DNA of 64,000 bases from Thiohalophilus sp046483665. Lineage in GTDB: Bacteria > Pseudomonadota > Gammaproteobacteria > UBA6429 > Thiohalophilaceae. Of this stretch, positions 16,140-24,318 are shown piece by piece (position 1 is the first letter of the stretch; each line of letters starts with the position of its first letter). Location of the stretch: assembly GCF_046483665.1 (NCBI RefSeq), contig NZ_JAWOCR010000046.1, positions 16,884 to 80,883 on the forward strand, written 5' to 3'. Position numbers and translations under genes: made by a program. The notes beneath the pieces were generated by a model, which made no database searches, was not told the origin of the DNA, and saw only the letters and a list, made by a program, of their open reading frames with translations.

Positions 16140-18170
16140 TTATTTCACGCGCATCCCCGGCTGTGCCCCTGCGTGCGGCTCGAGGATCCACAAATCCTGA
16201 CCACCGGGCCCGGCGGCCAGGACCATGCCTTCGGAGACGCCGAAGCGCATTTTACGCGGTTTGAGGTTGGAGACCATCACGGTCAGCTTGCCTTCCAGAT
16301 CCTCGGGGGTATAGGCGGATTTGATGCCGGCGAAGACGTTGCGGGTGCCGTCGCCGATGTCCAGGGTCAGTTGTAGCAGCTTGTCGGCGCCTTCCACGTG
16401 CTCGGCTTTGACAATACGGGCGATACGCAAATCGATTTTGGCAAAGTCGTCGAATTCAATCTGCTCGGCGAGCGGCTCGATGTTGCTGGCCGGTTTTGAC
16501 GCGGCGGGCGCGGTTTGCTGCAGATCCTGTTTCGATTCGTCGATCATGGCGTCGATGTGCTCCTTCTCAATCCGGGTCATCAGCGGTTTGAATTTGTTGA
16601 TGCGCTGGCCGGTCAGGGGGATGGCCACGTCTTCCCAGTGCAGGGTCTCGATATTCAAAAATGCCTCGGCCCCGGTGGCCAGCCCGGGCAGTACCGGTTT
16701 GAGGTAGGTGACCAGTACCCGGAACAGGTTGAGACCGACACTGCAGATGTTCTGCAGGGCCTCGTCATTACCTTCCTGTTTGGCAATCACCCACGGTTTT
16801 TCTGCGTCGATATACTGATTGGCCTGATCTGCCAAAGCCATGATCTCGCGCATGGCATGACCGAATTCGCGGTTCTCGTACAACTGCGCGATGGATTCCC
16901 GCGACTCGACAAACTGTTGATACAGTTCGGGCTCGCTACAGGTCTCGGCGAGCCGGCCTGCGAAGCGCTTGTGAATGAAGCCGGCGCAACGACTGGCGAT
17001 GTTGACCACCTTGCCGACCAGGTCCGAGTTCACTCGCTGCTGGAAGTCTTCCAGGCTGAGATCGATGTCCTCAATCCCGCTGCCGAGCTTGGCGGCGAAG
17101 TAATAGCGCAGATATTCGGGATTGAGGTGTTTTAAATAGGTTCGCGCCTGAATAAAGGTGCCGCGCGACTTGGACATCTTCTGGCCGTTGACGGTCAAAA
17201 AGCCGTGACAGTAAACCGCGCTGGGGGTGCGAAAGCCGGCACCCTGTAACATGGCGGGCCAGAACAGCGTGTGGAAATAGGCGATATCTTTGCCAATAAA
17301 ATGATATACCTCGCAATCGCTCTCTGCTTTCCAGTAATAATCGAAATCAAGATCATCCCGTTTGTCGCACAGTTGTTTGAAACTGGCCATGTAACCGATG
17401 GGCGCATCCAGCCAGACATAGAAGTATTTGCCCGGGGCGCCGGGGATCTCAAAACCGAAGTAAGGCGCATCGCGGGAGATGTCCCAGTCCTGCAGTCCGG
17501 CGTCGAACCACTCGTGCAGCTTGTTGGCGATCACCGGCTGAACGTGATCGCCCAGAGTCCAGTCACGCAGCATTGCTTCGAAATCGCCCAGCGCGAAAAA
17601 GTAGTGTTCAGATTCTTTTTCGACGGGCGTGGCGCCGGACAGGGCGGAGACCGGATTTTTCAGTTCGGTCGGGGTGTAGGTAGCGCCGCATGCTTCACAG
17701 CTGTCGCCGTACTGATCCGCCGCGCCACAGCGAGGGCATTCGCCCTTGATGAAACGGTCCGGCAGGAACATCTGCTTTTCGGGGTCGAAGGCCTGTTTGA
17801 TCACCCGGGTGTGGATATGGCCGGCATCACGTAATCGTTTGTATATCAGGGACGCCAGTTCGCGGTTTTCATCCGAATGGGTCGAGTGATAATTATCGAA
17901 ACCGATGTCGAAGGCGGCGAAATCGGCGGTGTGTTCATCATGCGTGCGGGCGATCAGTGACTCGGGATCGATGCCCTCGCTCTGGGCGCGTAACATGATC
18001 GGGGTGCCATGGGCGTCGTCGGCGCAGACATAGGTACACTGATGACCTTGCATTTTCTGAAAGCGAACCCAGATATCGGTCTGGATATATTCCACCAGAT
18101 GGCCGAGATGAATCGAGCCGTTGGCGTAGGGCAGGGCGCTGGTGACAAGGATATGACGCGGTGTGGGCAT
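16140..18170 (-). CDS. metG: Methionyl-tRNA synthetase
   Basis: This is a 676-residue class I synthetase. The HIGH-like motif is SIHLGHL near residue 20, the zinc knuckle is CPRCGAADQYGDSCEACG, and KMSKSRGTF carries the KMSKS signature. The C-terminal ~110 residues, from about IEFDDFAKIDLR, form the Trbp111-like tRNA-binding domain used for dimerisation. It is divergent from apbC with a 203-bp gap. Length and domain order match the enteric enzyme, and the start ATG 18170 fits the conserved MPTPRHILVTSALPYANG beginning. Confidence 0.97.
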   Translation of the reverse strand: MPTPRHILVTSALPYANGSIHLGHLVEYIQTDIWVRFQKMQGHQCTYVCADDAHGTPIMLRAQSEGIDPESLIARTHDEHTADFAAFDIGFDNYHSTHSDENRELASLIYKRLRDAGHIHTRVIKQAFDPEKQMFLPDRFIKGECPRCGAADQYGDSCEACGATYTPTELKNPVSALSGATPVEKESEHYFFALGDFEAMLRDWTLGDHVQPVIANKLHEWFDAGLQDWDISRDAPYFGFEIPGAPGKYFYVWLDAPIGYMASFKQLCDKRDDLDFDYYWKAESDCEVYHFIGKDIAYFHTLFWPAMLQGAGFRTPSAVYCHGFLTVNGQKMSKSRGTFIQARTYLKHLNPEYLRYYFAAKLGSGIEDIDLSLEDFQQRVNSDLVGKVVNIASRCAGFIHKRFAGRLAETCSEPELYQQFVESRESIAQLYENREFGHAMREIMALADQANQYIDAEKPWVIAKQEGNDEALQNICSVGLNLFRVLVTYLKPVLPGLATGAEAFLNIETLHWEDVAIPLTGQRINKFKPLMTRIEKEHIDAMIDESKQDLQQTAPAASKPASNIEPLAEQIEFDDFAKIDLRIARIVKAEHVEGADKLLQLTLDIGDGTRNVFAGIKSAYTPEDLEGKLTVMVSNLKPRKMRFGVSEGMVLAAGPGGQDLWILEPHAGAQPGMRVK

Positions 18171-18285
18171 GGTCTCTGATCGCCGAAATCGTAGGCTTGC
18201 AAAAGCCGCATACCCTAGCAGGAATGGGCGTTTGCGGCCAGTTGCAAATCATTTTCCTTGCGGTTTAGAAGGATTTGAGGCGAAA

Positions 18286-18339
18286 TTCGCACTCCGTCTG
18301 GAATTTGTGTACTATACGCATCCCGAGTAATTTACTCGG
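18286..18339 (+). promoter_or_regulatory. Candidate promoter and 17-bp palindromic operator upstream of apbC
   Basis: TTCGCA (18286-18291, 4/6) and TACTAT (18310-18315, 4/6), 18 bp apart, form a modest sigma-70 promoter. Immediately downstream lies a perfect palindrome CCGAGTAA-T-TTACTCGG (18323-18339), placed where a repressor would sit at the transcription start. The binding protein is unknown. Confidence 0.45.
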
Positions 18340-18373
18340 TTACTTAACCACATTAACTATCAGGAGAAACGAG

Positions 18374-19465
18374 ATGGCTGACGTCTCCCAGACACAGATT
18401 GAAGAAGCACTGAAACAGGTCACCGATCCAAACATGGAAAAGGACCCTGTCAGCGCCAAAGCGGTCAAGGACATCAGGATTGACGGCGACAAGGTGAGCG
18501 TCGACATCGTGCTCGGTTATCCTGCGGCCGGCTATACGGACAAACTGGCCGCCCAGCTTCGGGAAAAAGTTGAAGCGATCGACGGCGTCAGCAGCGCCGA
18601 ATTCAACATTAGCTGGAAGATCGTTTCCCACAGCGTGCAAAAAGGCGTGGAGCCTATCAAGGGCGTCAAGAACATCATTGCCGTGGCCTCCGGCAAGGGC
18701 GGCGTGGGTAAATCCACCACGGCGGTCAACCTGGCTCTGGCCCTGTCGGCCGAAGGCGCCCGGGTCGGTATCCTGGACGCGGACATCTATGGTCCCAGTA
18801 TGCCGCGCATGCTGGGTGTGACCGGACAGCCCGAGTCCGAGGACGGCAAGAGCCTGACGCCGATGAAAAGCTATGACATCCAGTCCATGTCCATCGGCTA
18901 TCTGATCGACGAGGAAACCCCGATGATCTGGCGTGGCCCGATGGTGACCCAGGCGCTGGAGCAGTTGCTTAACGATACCCAGTGGGACGAAGTGGATTAC
19001 CTGGTCATCGATTTGCCGCCGGGCACCGGTGACACCCAGCTGACCCTGGCACAGAAGGTGCCGGTCACCGGCGCGGTCATCGTTACCACGCCGCAGGACA
19101 TCGCCCTGCTCGACGCCCGCAAGGGACTGAAAATGTTCGAGAAGGTTGAGGTGCCGGTGCTGGGGATTATTGAGAACATGAGCACTCACATCTGCTCCAG
19201 TTGCGGTCACGAAGAGCATATCTTCGGTGAAGGTGGCGGTCAGCGCATGGCCGAACAGAATCATGTTGACCTGCTGGGCTCCCTGCCACTGGAAATGTCC
19301 ATCCGCAGCTCCACCGACGAGGGCAAGCCGACCGTGGCTGCCGATCCGGATGGTCGGGTCGCGGAAATCTATCGCGATATCTCCCGCCGGGTTGCGGCCA
19401 AGCTGTCGCTCAAGGCCAAGGACTACAGCGCGAGCTTCCCCAAGATCGTGATTCAGAACAACTGA
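18374..19465 (+). CDS. apbC: Iron-sulfur cluster carrier protein ApbC/Mrp
   Basis: This 363-residue protein has an N-terminal MIP18/DUF59 domain (about 1-85) and a P-loop ATPase domain. The deviant Walker A GKGGVGKST spans 107-115, DADIYGPSMPRMLG and VIDLPPGTGD are present, and a CSSCGHEEH CxxC pair provides the bridging cluster ligands. It transfers Fe-S clusters to apo-proteins in the cytoplasm. ATG 18374 follows AGGAGA by 6 nt; an in-frame extension to 18275 has no ribosome site. Gene order metG<->mrp followed by dcd is common in gammaproteobacteria. Confidence 0.96.
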   Translation: MADVSQTQIEEALKQVTDPNMEKDPVSAKAVKDIRIDGDKVSVDIVLGYPAAGYTDKLAAQLREKVEAIDGVSSAEFNISWKIVSHSVQKGVEPIKGVKNIIAVASGKGGVGKSTTAVNLALALSAEGARVGILDADIYGPSMPRMLGVTGQPESEDGKSLTPMKSYDIQSMSIGYLIDEETPMIWRGPMVTQALEQLLNDTQWDEVDYLVIDLPPGTGDTQLTLAQKVPVTGAVIVTTPQDIALLDARKGLKMFEKVEVPVLGIIENMSTHICSSCGHEEHIFGEGGGQRMAEQNHVDLLGSLPLEMSIRSSTDEGKPTVAADPDGRVAEIYRDISRRVAAKLSLKAKDYSASFPKIVIQNN

Positions 19466-19481
19466 AGCACGCTCCAGGGCA

Positions 19482-19622
19482 GGGCCGAGGGATGAGTTAC
19501 GAGGGACGAGGCAAAGCCAACCCGGTTTTGCCTTTCTCGTAAGTCGTCCCTTTTTCATTCCGGAAGCAGGCCAACTCCCCCTATCTGATTTTCCTCGTCA
19601 CTCGTCCCTCGTGACTCGTCCC
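19482..19622. repeat. GACGAGG-family 7-bp repeats between apbC and dcd
   Basis: The arm at 19482-19511 reads GGGCCGA, GGGATGA, GTTACGA, GGGACGA. It faces two inverted arms at 19535-19550 and 19593-19622, each ending CCCTTTTT. The inverted arms lie just before the dcd ribosome site, so read-through RNA could fold into a long hairpin with a T-run. Confidence 0.85.
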
Positions 19623-19667
19623 TTTTTGGATTAGAATGTGACCCTCGTTTTTGAGGAGTGGGGCAGC

Positions 19668-20234
19668 ATGAGTATCAAGGCGGACAAGTGGATCAAACGT
19701 ATGGCCGAGCAGGAGGGGATGATCGATCCGTTCGAACCGGGACAGGTGAGGGAGGCCGAAGGTCGCAAGATCGTTTCTTATGGAACCTCCAGTTATGGCT
19801 ATGATGTGCGCTGTTCCGATGAATTCAAAATTTTCACCAATATCAACTCCGCCATTGTCGATCCCAAGGATTTCGACCATCAGAGCTTTGTCGATTTCAA
19901 GGGGGAGGTCTGTATTATCCCGCCCAACTCCTTTGCCCTGGCCAGCACGGTGGAGTACTTTCGCATTCCCCGTACGGTGCTGACCATCTGCCTGGGCAAG
20001 TCGACCTATGCCCGGTGCGGCATCATCGTCAATGTCACCCCGCTGGAGCCGGACTGGGAAGGGCATGTGACGCTGGAGTTTTCCAATACCACCCCGCTGC
20101 CGGCCAAGATCTATGCCAACGAGGGCGTGGCGCAAATGCTGTTCCTGGAATCGGATGAGGTTTGCGAAACCTCCTACAAGGATCGCGGTGGCAAGTACCA
20201 GGGCCAGCGCGGAGTGACCCTGCCCCGGGCCTGA
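19668..20234 (+). CDS. dcd: dCTP deaminase
   Basis: The 188-residue enzyme deaminates dCTP to dUTP for thymidylate synthesis. Seen motifs are SSYGYDVRCSDEFKIF at the N-terminal substrate site and GKSTYARCGI, the trimer active-site loop. VTPLEPDWEGHVTLEFSN contains the catalytic glutamate region. The start ATG 19668 follows GAGGAG; the in-frame codons back to 19638 read into repeat sequence. It is downstream of apbC and ahead of a Fur-type promoter that begins a separate transcript. Confidence 0.96.
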   Translation: MSIKADKWIKRMAEQEGMIDPFEPGQVREAEGRKIVSYGTSSYGYDVRCSDEFKIFTNINSAIVDPKDFDHQSFVDFKGEVCIIPPNSFALASTVEYFRIPRTVLTICLGKSTYARCGIIVNVTPLEPDWEGHVTLEFSNTTPLPAKIYANEGVAQMLFLESDEVCETSYKDRGGKYQGQRGVTLPRA

Positions 20235-20288
20235 TCCCCGCGACCCTCTTTGAGCGGTGATATGGCATCGTTGCGGGATTTTTCCAAA

Positions 20289-20352
20289 TGAGAATAATTC
20301 TTATTGCAATACCGGGATGAACTGGTATTATTGCGAATGAGAATTATTACCA
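20289..20352 (+). promoter_or_regulatory. Sigma-70 promoter flanked by two Fur boxes
   Basis: Two sites match the 7-1-7 Fur consensus TGATAATnATTATCA: TGAGAATAATTCTTA at 20289-20303 (11 of 14) and TGAGAATTATTACCA at 20338-20352 (12 of 14). Between them lie TTGCAA (20304-20309) and TATTAT (20326-20331), spaced 16 bp, plus an AATACC/GGTATT inverted repeat. The second box covers the likely start of transcription, a repressing position. This is direct pattern evidence; regulation by Fur is inferred. Confidence 0.75.
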
Positions 20353-20365
20353 TTATGGAGGTCCC

Positions 20366-20620
20366 ATGCATCTGCAACTGGAATCCCGCCTTGGGGATGT
20401 CTCCCCGAGCCTGCAAATCCGTGCCGCCGCCAGCGGCCAGGTCCTGGTCGAGCTGGACCCCCGCCGGCTGCGCTCTTTACTGGACTGCGGTGAGGTTTCC
20501 CCGACCCTGGTCGAATCACACAGCGTTTCCGACCGCCGCATCATGGCGCTGGTGGACCGTCTGGGTTGCTGGCGGGAATTTGTGCATGGGTGCCTGAATG
20601 ATCCAGCCACGGCCCGTTGA
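20366..20620 (+). CDS. Unknown 84-residue protein behind a Fur-type promoter
   Basis: ATG 20366 follows GGAGGTCCC, with GGAG 4-5 nt before the start, and sits 13 bp after the second Fur box. This is strong evidence that the frame is translated. The protein is soluble and Leu/Arg/Ser-rich, with two Cys (about residues 41 and 68) and no signal peptide or membrane segment. LGDVSPSLQIRA and CGEVSPTLVES look like two related turns (GxVSP), hinting at a short internal duplication. I do not recognise a family. It overlaps the start of the EAL gene by 23 nt, so the two are probably co-translated in an iron-responsive unit. Confidence 0.7.
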   Translation: MHLQLESRLGDVSPSLQIRAAASGQVLVELDPRRLRSLLDCGEVSPTLVESHSVSDRRIMALVDRLGCWREFVHGCLNDPATAR

Positions 20621-21371
20621 ATTGCTATCGATGTCCGGGACGGATTCCTCTGCGATTGTCTGGCTGGCGGATTTCGGCCACTCAGGCATAGTTCGGCTGG
20701 GTGTGGAGTATCAGCCGATTGTGTCGTTGGCCGGCGGTGAAATCGTCGCTTATGAAGCCCTGGCCCGTTTCTCGGCAGCCAGCGGGAAATTGTTATCCAA
20801 CCCGCAGGTGTTTGCCGATCTGCACCGCCAGCCGGACAGGCTGTTGTGCACCGAGTTGCAGCTTAAAATGATTCAGCTGCAGGCGGCACCGTCGTCGGTT
20901 CCTCTGTTCGTCAATCTGGATCCGCACATCCTGGAGGCCGACCCGTTGATCGTCGAAGAGTTGCTGGCGATATTGCGAGAAGGCGAGGTTGTGGTGGAGC
21001 TGATCGAAAATACCTGTATGCATGATGCCCGTGCCGCCCCCGAATTGCAGCGACTGCTTCAGACACGACAAATTGAAGTGGCACTGGACGATATCGGTGC
21101 TTGCGGAACGCTGTTATCGCTCGATTGTCTGGCCGGGGCGGATTATTTGAAATTCGATCGAGCCTGGTTGCAACGTCTTCGGGACGGCCATGAACAGGTT
21201 GAGTTGCTGGAGGGTTTCGTGCGTTACGCCCGAACAGCAGGCAAGCGAACGGTTCTCGAAGGTGTCGAGACGCCGGATTGTCTGGAACGAGCCCGCCAGG
21301 CAGGCGTTGATTTCGTACAGGGCTATTATTATCAGGACAGCTTCGTTGTGTATCACGGATCAGGCGTTTGA
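20598..21371 (+). CDS. Stand-alone EAL-domain protein, putative c-di-GMP phosphodiesterase
   Basis: This 257-residue protein is little more than one EAL domain. Conserved positions visible are EAL (Glu53), Asn106 in FVNLD, VELIENT (134-139), DDIG (164-167), Lys185 in YLKFD, EGVE (221-224) and Gln241 in FVQGYY. All metal and catalytic-type residues seem present, so hydrolysis of c-di-GMP to pGpG is likely. No sensory domain is attached. The gene overlaps the preceding small gene by 23 nt and shares its Fur-type promoter, implying expression under iron limitation. An internal ATG at 20631 is a possible alternative start. Confidence 0.88.
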   Translation: MIQPRPVELLSMSGTDSSAIVWLADFGHSGIVRLGVEYQPIVSLAGGEIVAYEALARFSAASGKLLSNPQVFADLHRQPDRLLCTELQLKMIQLQAAPSSVPLFVNLDPHILEADPLIVEELLAILREGEVVVELIENTCMHDARAAPELQRLLQTRQIEVALDDIGACGTLLSLDCLAGADYLKFDRAWLQRLRDGHEQVELLEGFVRYARTAGKRTVLEGVETPDCLERARQAGVDFVQGYYYQDSFVVYHGSGV

Positions 21372-21408
21372 ATTCGGCGGCTGCCTGCTTTTACACTCAC
21401 CGGAAAAT

Positions 21409-21476
21409 AACGCGAAGGACGCAGAGACGCAGAGAAAATAATCTACATGGTGCTCCGCGACTCCGCGTTGAATTTC
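21409..21476. repeat. GCAGAG-family repeat arms downstream of the EAL gene
   Basis: 21409-21441 contains GGACGCAGAGACGCAGAG. It is followed closely by the partner CTCCGCGACTCCGCG (21454-21468) ending TTGAATTT. It lies between convergent genes (EAL on plus, DUF3108 on minus). Confidence 0.75.
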
Positions 21477-21510
21477 AGCGGTCTGGAAAAGCGAAGCCTG
21501 CCCGTCAGGA

Positions 21511-22218
21511 CTACAGGGGTTTGCCGTTGTAACGGTGCAGTTTTAATTCGATCCTGTCGCCGTCGGAATCAAGACGGCGGGTCTGATAGGGCAGGTAATC
21601 CAGCTCTTTGGCGCACCAGAAGGTGTAGGTACGGTTTCGCTTCGAATCGTAATACTCCATTGCCACGGTATGCAGTTCGCCCATGGCCGTGTCAAAGATT
21701 TTTTCGCCACGGGGAATCAGAGTATAGTCTTCAATCCGTTTTTTAGCGGCAATCCGGTATTCGAGTTTGCGGACGCTTTGTTGTAAATCAAGCATCATGG
21801 CGAACTGGAACGTTATCAGGTCCTGATCGTTCTCCTGCAGGGGCGGGGTTTCATCGAGCAAGCTGTGGTGCAGTACCTGTGCCTGGCGGTCATAGTTAAC
21901 TTCGAAGGTTTCCGATTCTTTGCCTTTTTTATGGTAGCGATAATGCAGCGGTTGAAGATGGCCGTCGACAATCCGGAAACGGCTGGTCTCATGTACCGTG
22001 TCGGAGACAAACAGGGCGGCGAAACCCTCAGCCCTGGTGACAGCCCGCGCGGTATATTCGTTATCGCCGGTTTTGCGCAATGTCCGCTGGTTGCTGCCCA
22101 GGTCGAAACCGTCCTTGCTGACACGGTACTCGATATCCTGCGCTGATAGTTCGGCATGTGCTGCGAGGGGCAAGCCGACCAGCAGGCTGAGGAGCAGGGA
22201 GCGAAGTACTGGGTTCAA
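21511..22218 (-). CDS. DUF3108 periplasmic protein
   Basis: This is a predicted exported protein of the DUF3108 family. A short hydrophobic signal peptide (NPVLRSLLLSLLVGLPLAAHA, cut after AHA) precedes a beta-rich domain with LHYRYHKKGK and YDSKRNRTYTFWCAKELDYLP. I place the start at TTG 22218 just before the signal peptide; another TTG at 22272 would add 18 residues that mask it. No ATG is available in frame upstream. It lies after purN on the same strand, a frequent arrangement in gammaproteobacteria, separated by 214 bp. The function is not established. Confidence 0.8.
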   Translation of the reverse strand: MNPVLRSLLLSLLVGLPLAAHAELSAQDIEYRVSKDGFDLGSNQRTLRKTGDNEYTARAVTRAEGFAALFVSDTVHETSRFRIVDGHLQPLHYRYHKKGKESETFEVNYDRQAQVLHHSLLDETPPLQENDQDLITFQFAMMLDLQQSVRKLEYRIAAKKRIEDYTLIPRGEKIFDTAMGELHTVAMEYYDSKRNRTYTFWCAKELDYLPYQTRRLDSDGDRIELKLHRYNGKPL

Positions 22219-22432
22219 GATTTCACCATTTAAAAGAAGGTTTGGTTTAATTTCCGGCGCGGGCTCAAGCAAAGACGCAAAGTGAAATTATTTTCACAAA
22301 ACAGGCTTTTTTCGATGCCGTGGCTTGTTAGTCAGACAACACGGTTGCGACAGGTTCATTTTAAATTTTCTCGTCATGAGTACGCGAGTGCCACGAGCCA
22401 ATTTTTCTCGCGGCCCGGTGCCTTTACACAAG

Positions 22433-23107
22433 CTAATTTTTTGCCTGACACCGACGTTGCTGTTCGCTGATAGGCTGGCCGTCAAGCAACACGGTATCGT
22501 CTTGCAGAGATACACGCCCCCGGGCGATCCAGTCGATCACCTGCGGGTAGATGCAATGTTCCTGCTGGTGCACTTTTTGCGCCAGACTCTCGGGCGTATC
22601 GCTGGCTTCGATGGGTACGCCGGCCTGTAAAATGACCGGCCCGCTGTCCAGTTCCGTGGTGACATAGTGGACGCTGCAGCCATGTTCGATGTCACCGGCT
22701 TCCAGCGCTCGCTGATGGGTATTGAGACCCTTGTAGCGCGGCAGCAGGGAAGGATGAATATTGATCATGCGTCCCTGGTAATGGCGTACGAAGTCATCAC
22801 TTAATATCCGCATGAAGCCGGCCAGGACGATCAGATCGGGCCGGTACTCGTCGATCAGCGTCTGCAGGGCTGTGTCGTAGGCCTCGCGTGACTCATAGTC
22901 CCGATGATTGAGAACCCGCGCGGGAATACCGGCCTGTTCGGCGCGCTGGAGGCCGTAGGCGTCCGCCCGGTTGCTGATCACTGCGACCAGGCGGGCCGGT
23001 ACCTCAGTGTGGTGAATCTGATCGATCATGGCCTGCAGATTGGTTCCGCTGCCGGAGATCAGGACCACGATACGCAGCGGGTTGTTCGATGTAGTCGGGT
23101 CGCTCAT
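22433..23107 (-). CDS. purN: Phosphoribosylglycinamide formyltransferase
   Basis: The 224-residue enzyme transfers the formyl group of 10-formyl-THF to GAR, the third step of purine synthesis. Seen motifs are VLISGSGTNLQAM at the phosphate site, INIHPSLLPRYKG with the catalytic histidine, and TTELDSGPVI with the catalytic aspartate. ATG 23107 overlaps the purM stop as ATGA, so it is preferred over a 33-codon extension inside purM. purM-purN order is conventional. Confidence 0.96.
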   Translation of the reverse strand: MSDPTTSNNPLRIVVLISGSGTNLQAMIDQIHHTEVPARLVAVISNRADAYGLQRAEQAGIPARVLNHRDYESREAYDTALQTLIDEYRPDLIVLAGFMRILSDDFVRHYQGRMINIHPSLLPRYKGLNTHQRALEAGDIEHGCSVHYVTTELDSGPVILQAGVPIEASDTPESLAQKVHQQEHCIYPQVIDWIARGRVSLQDDTVLLDGQPISEQQRRCQAKN

Positions 23108-24165
23108 GAGGCGTCGCGAATGTGTACCTGCGGCTTGCCGTCGGCGGCGTTGATCCGGCCGATGACCAGCGGGGCCTCGCCCTGTTCCTGCAATACGCTC
23201 AGGCAAGTGTCGACGTCATCGGCGCTCACCACCAGCACCATCCCCAGTCCGTTGTTGAAAGTGCGGAACATTTCTTCGTCAGCGAGGTTGCCCTGTTCCT
23301 GCAGCCAGTCGAAAACGGGGGGACGTTGCCAGCTTTGCCGGTCGATGACGGCGAGCGTGTCGGCCGGCATGACGCGCGGCAGATTCTCCAGCAGTCCACC
23401 ACCGGTGATATGCGCCAGGGCATGGACGTTGATCTGCTCAAACAGGGCCAGTAACGGTTTGACATAAATCCGGGTAGGAGCCAGCAGCGCGTCACCCAGG
23501 GTGCTGTCGCCAAACGGAATAGTCAAATCAGTACCGCTGATCTCCAGTATCTTGCGAATCAGTGAATAGCCGTTGGAGTGAGGACCACTGGCGGGCAACC
23601 CGATCAGTACATCACCAGCTGCAACCCGGGTGCCGTCGATGATACGGCTTTTTTCCACCACCCCGACACAAAAGCCCGCCAGATCATAATCGTCGCCCTG
23701 ATACATACCGGGCATTTCCGCGGTCTCACCGCCACTCAATGCCGCGCCGGCCTGGCGACAGCCTTCGGCGATGCCTTTGATAACATCGGCGGCGGCCTCG
23801 ACATTGAGGTGCCCTGTGGCGTAATAATCGAGGAAGAACAGCGGCTCGGCACCCTGCACGATCAGGTCGTTGACGCACATGGCGACCAGATCGATGCCAA
23901 TGGTATCGTGGCGTGCCATCTGCATGGCCAGCCTCAGCTTGGTGCCGACCCCGTCGGTACCGGCGACCAGTACCGGCTCGCGGTAGCGTCCCGGCGGCAG
24001 TTCGAACAGGGCGCCGAAGCCGCCCAGACCGCCCATAACTTCCGCACGCCGGGTGCTGGCGGCATAAGGTTTGATCCGATCGATCAGCTGGTTTCCGGCG
24101 TCGATATCCACGCCGGCATCACGGTAGCTCAGGCCACCTGACGGTGGGGCACTGTCATTGGACAC
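23104..24165 (-). CDS. purM: Phosphoribosylformylglycinamidine cyclo-ligase (AIR synthetase)
   Basis: The 353-residue enzyme closes the imidazole ring of purines using ATP. It begins LSYRDAGVDIDAGNQLI and has VAGTDGVGTKLRLA, the ATP-binding loop, and ALSGGETAEMPGMY. The C-terminal ITGGGLLENLPRVMP is also typical. Length is as in E. coli (about 345). It is first in the purM-purN unit and divergent from the DUF2066 gene. Confidence 0.97.
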   Translation of the reverse strand: MSNDSAPPSGGLSYRDAGVDIDAGNQLIDRIKPYAASTRRAEVMGGLGGFGALFELPPGRYREPVLVAGTDGVGTKLRLAMQMARHDTIGIDLVAMCVNDLIVQGAEPLFFLDYYATGHLNVEAAADVIKGIAEGCRQAGAALSGGETAEMPGMYQGDDYDLAGFCVGVVEKSRIIDGTRVAAGDVLIGLPASGPHSNGYSLIRKILEISGTDLTIPFGDSTLGDALLAPTRIYVKPLLALFEQINVHALAHITGGGLLENLPRVMPADTLAVIDRQSWQRPPVFDWLQEQGNLADEEMFRTFNNGLGMVLVVSADDVDTCLSVLQEQGEAPLVIGRINAADGKPQVHIRDAS

Positions 24166-24318
24166 GAAAGTCTCCTGAAATTAGAGAATAGGGCGCACCT
24201 TTTGGGGGTCGCTTCAAGGCATAATATGTCTAGTCTATCAATTCGGTCGTCGGCTTGGAATCCACAGCGGTTCGACCGGTACAATGGGACCGCATCAGGT
24301 CAGAGGAATGGCAAGCGC

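Noticed and set aside
18353..19558. 401-codon open frame antisense to apbC
   Set aside because: It is a mirror of a strongly conserved gene in GC-rich DNA. It has no ribosome site and no recognisable domain.
22265..22300. GTGAAA-TTA-TTTCAC inverted repeat as an operator
   Set aside because: It is short and AT-rich, lies upstream of a gene with an uncertain start, and has no matching regulator motif.
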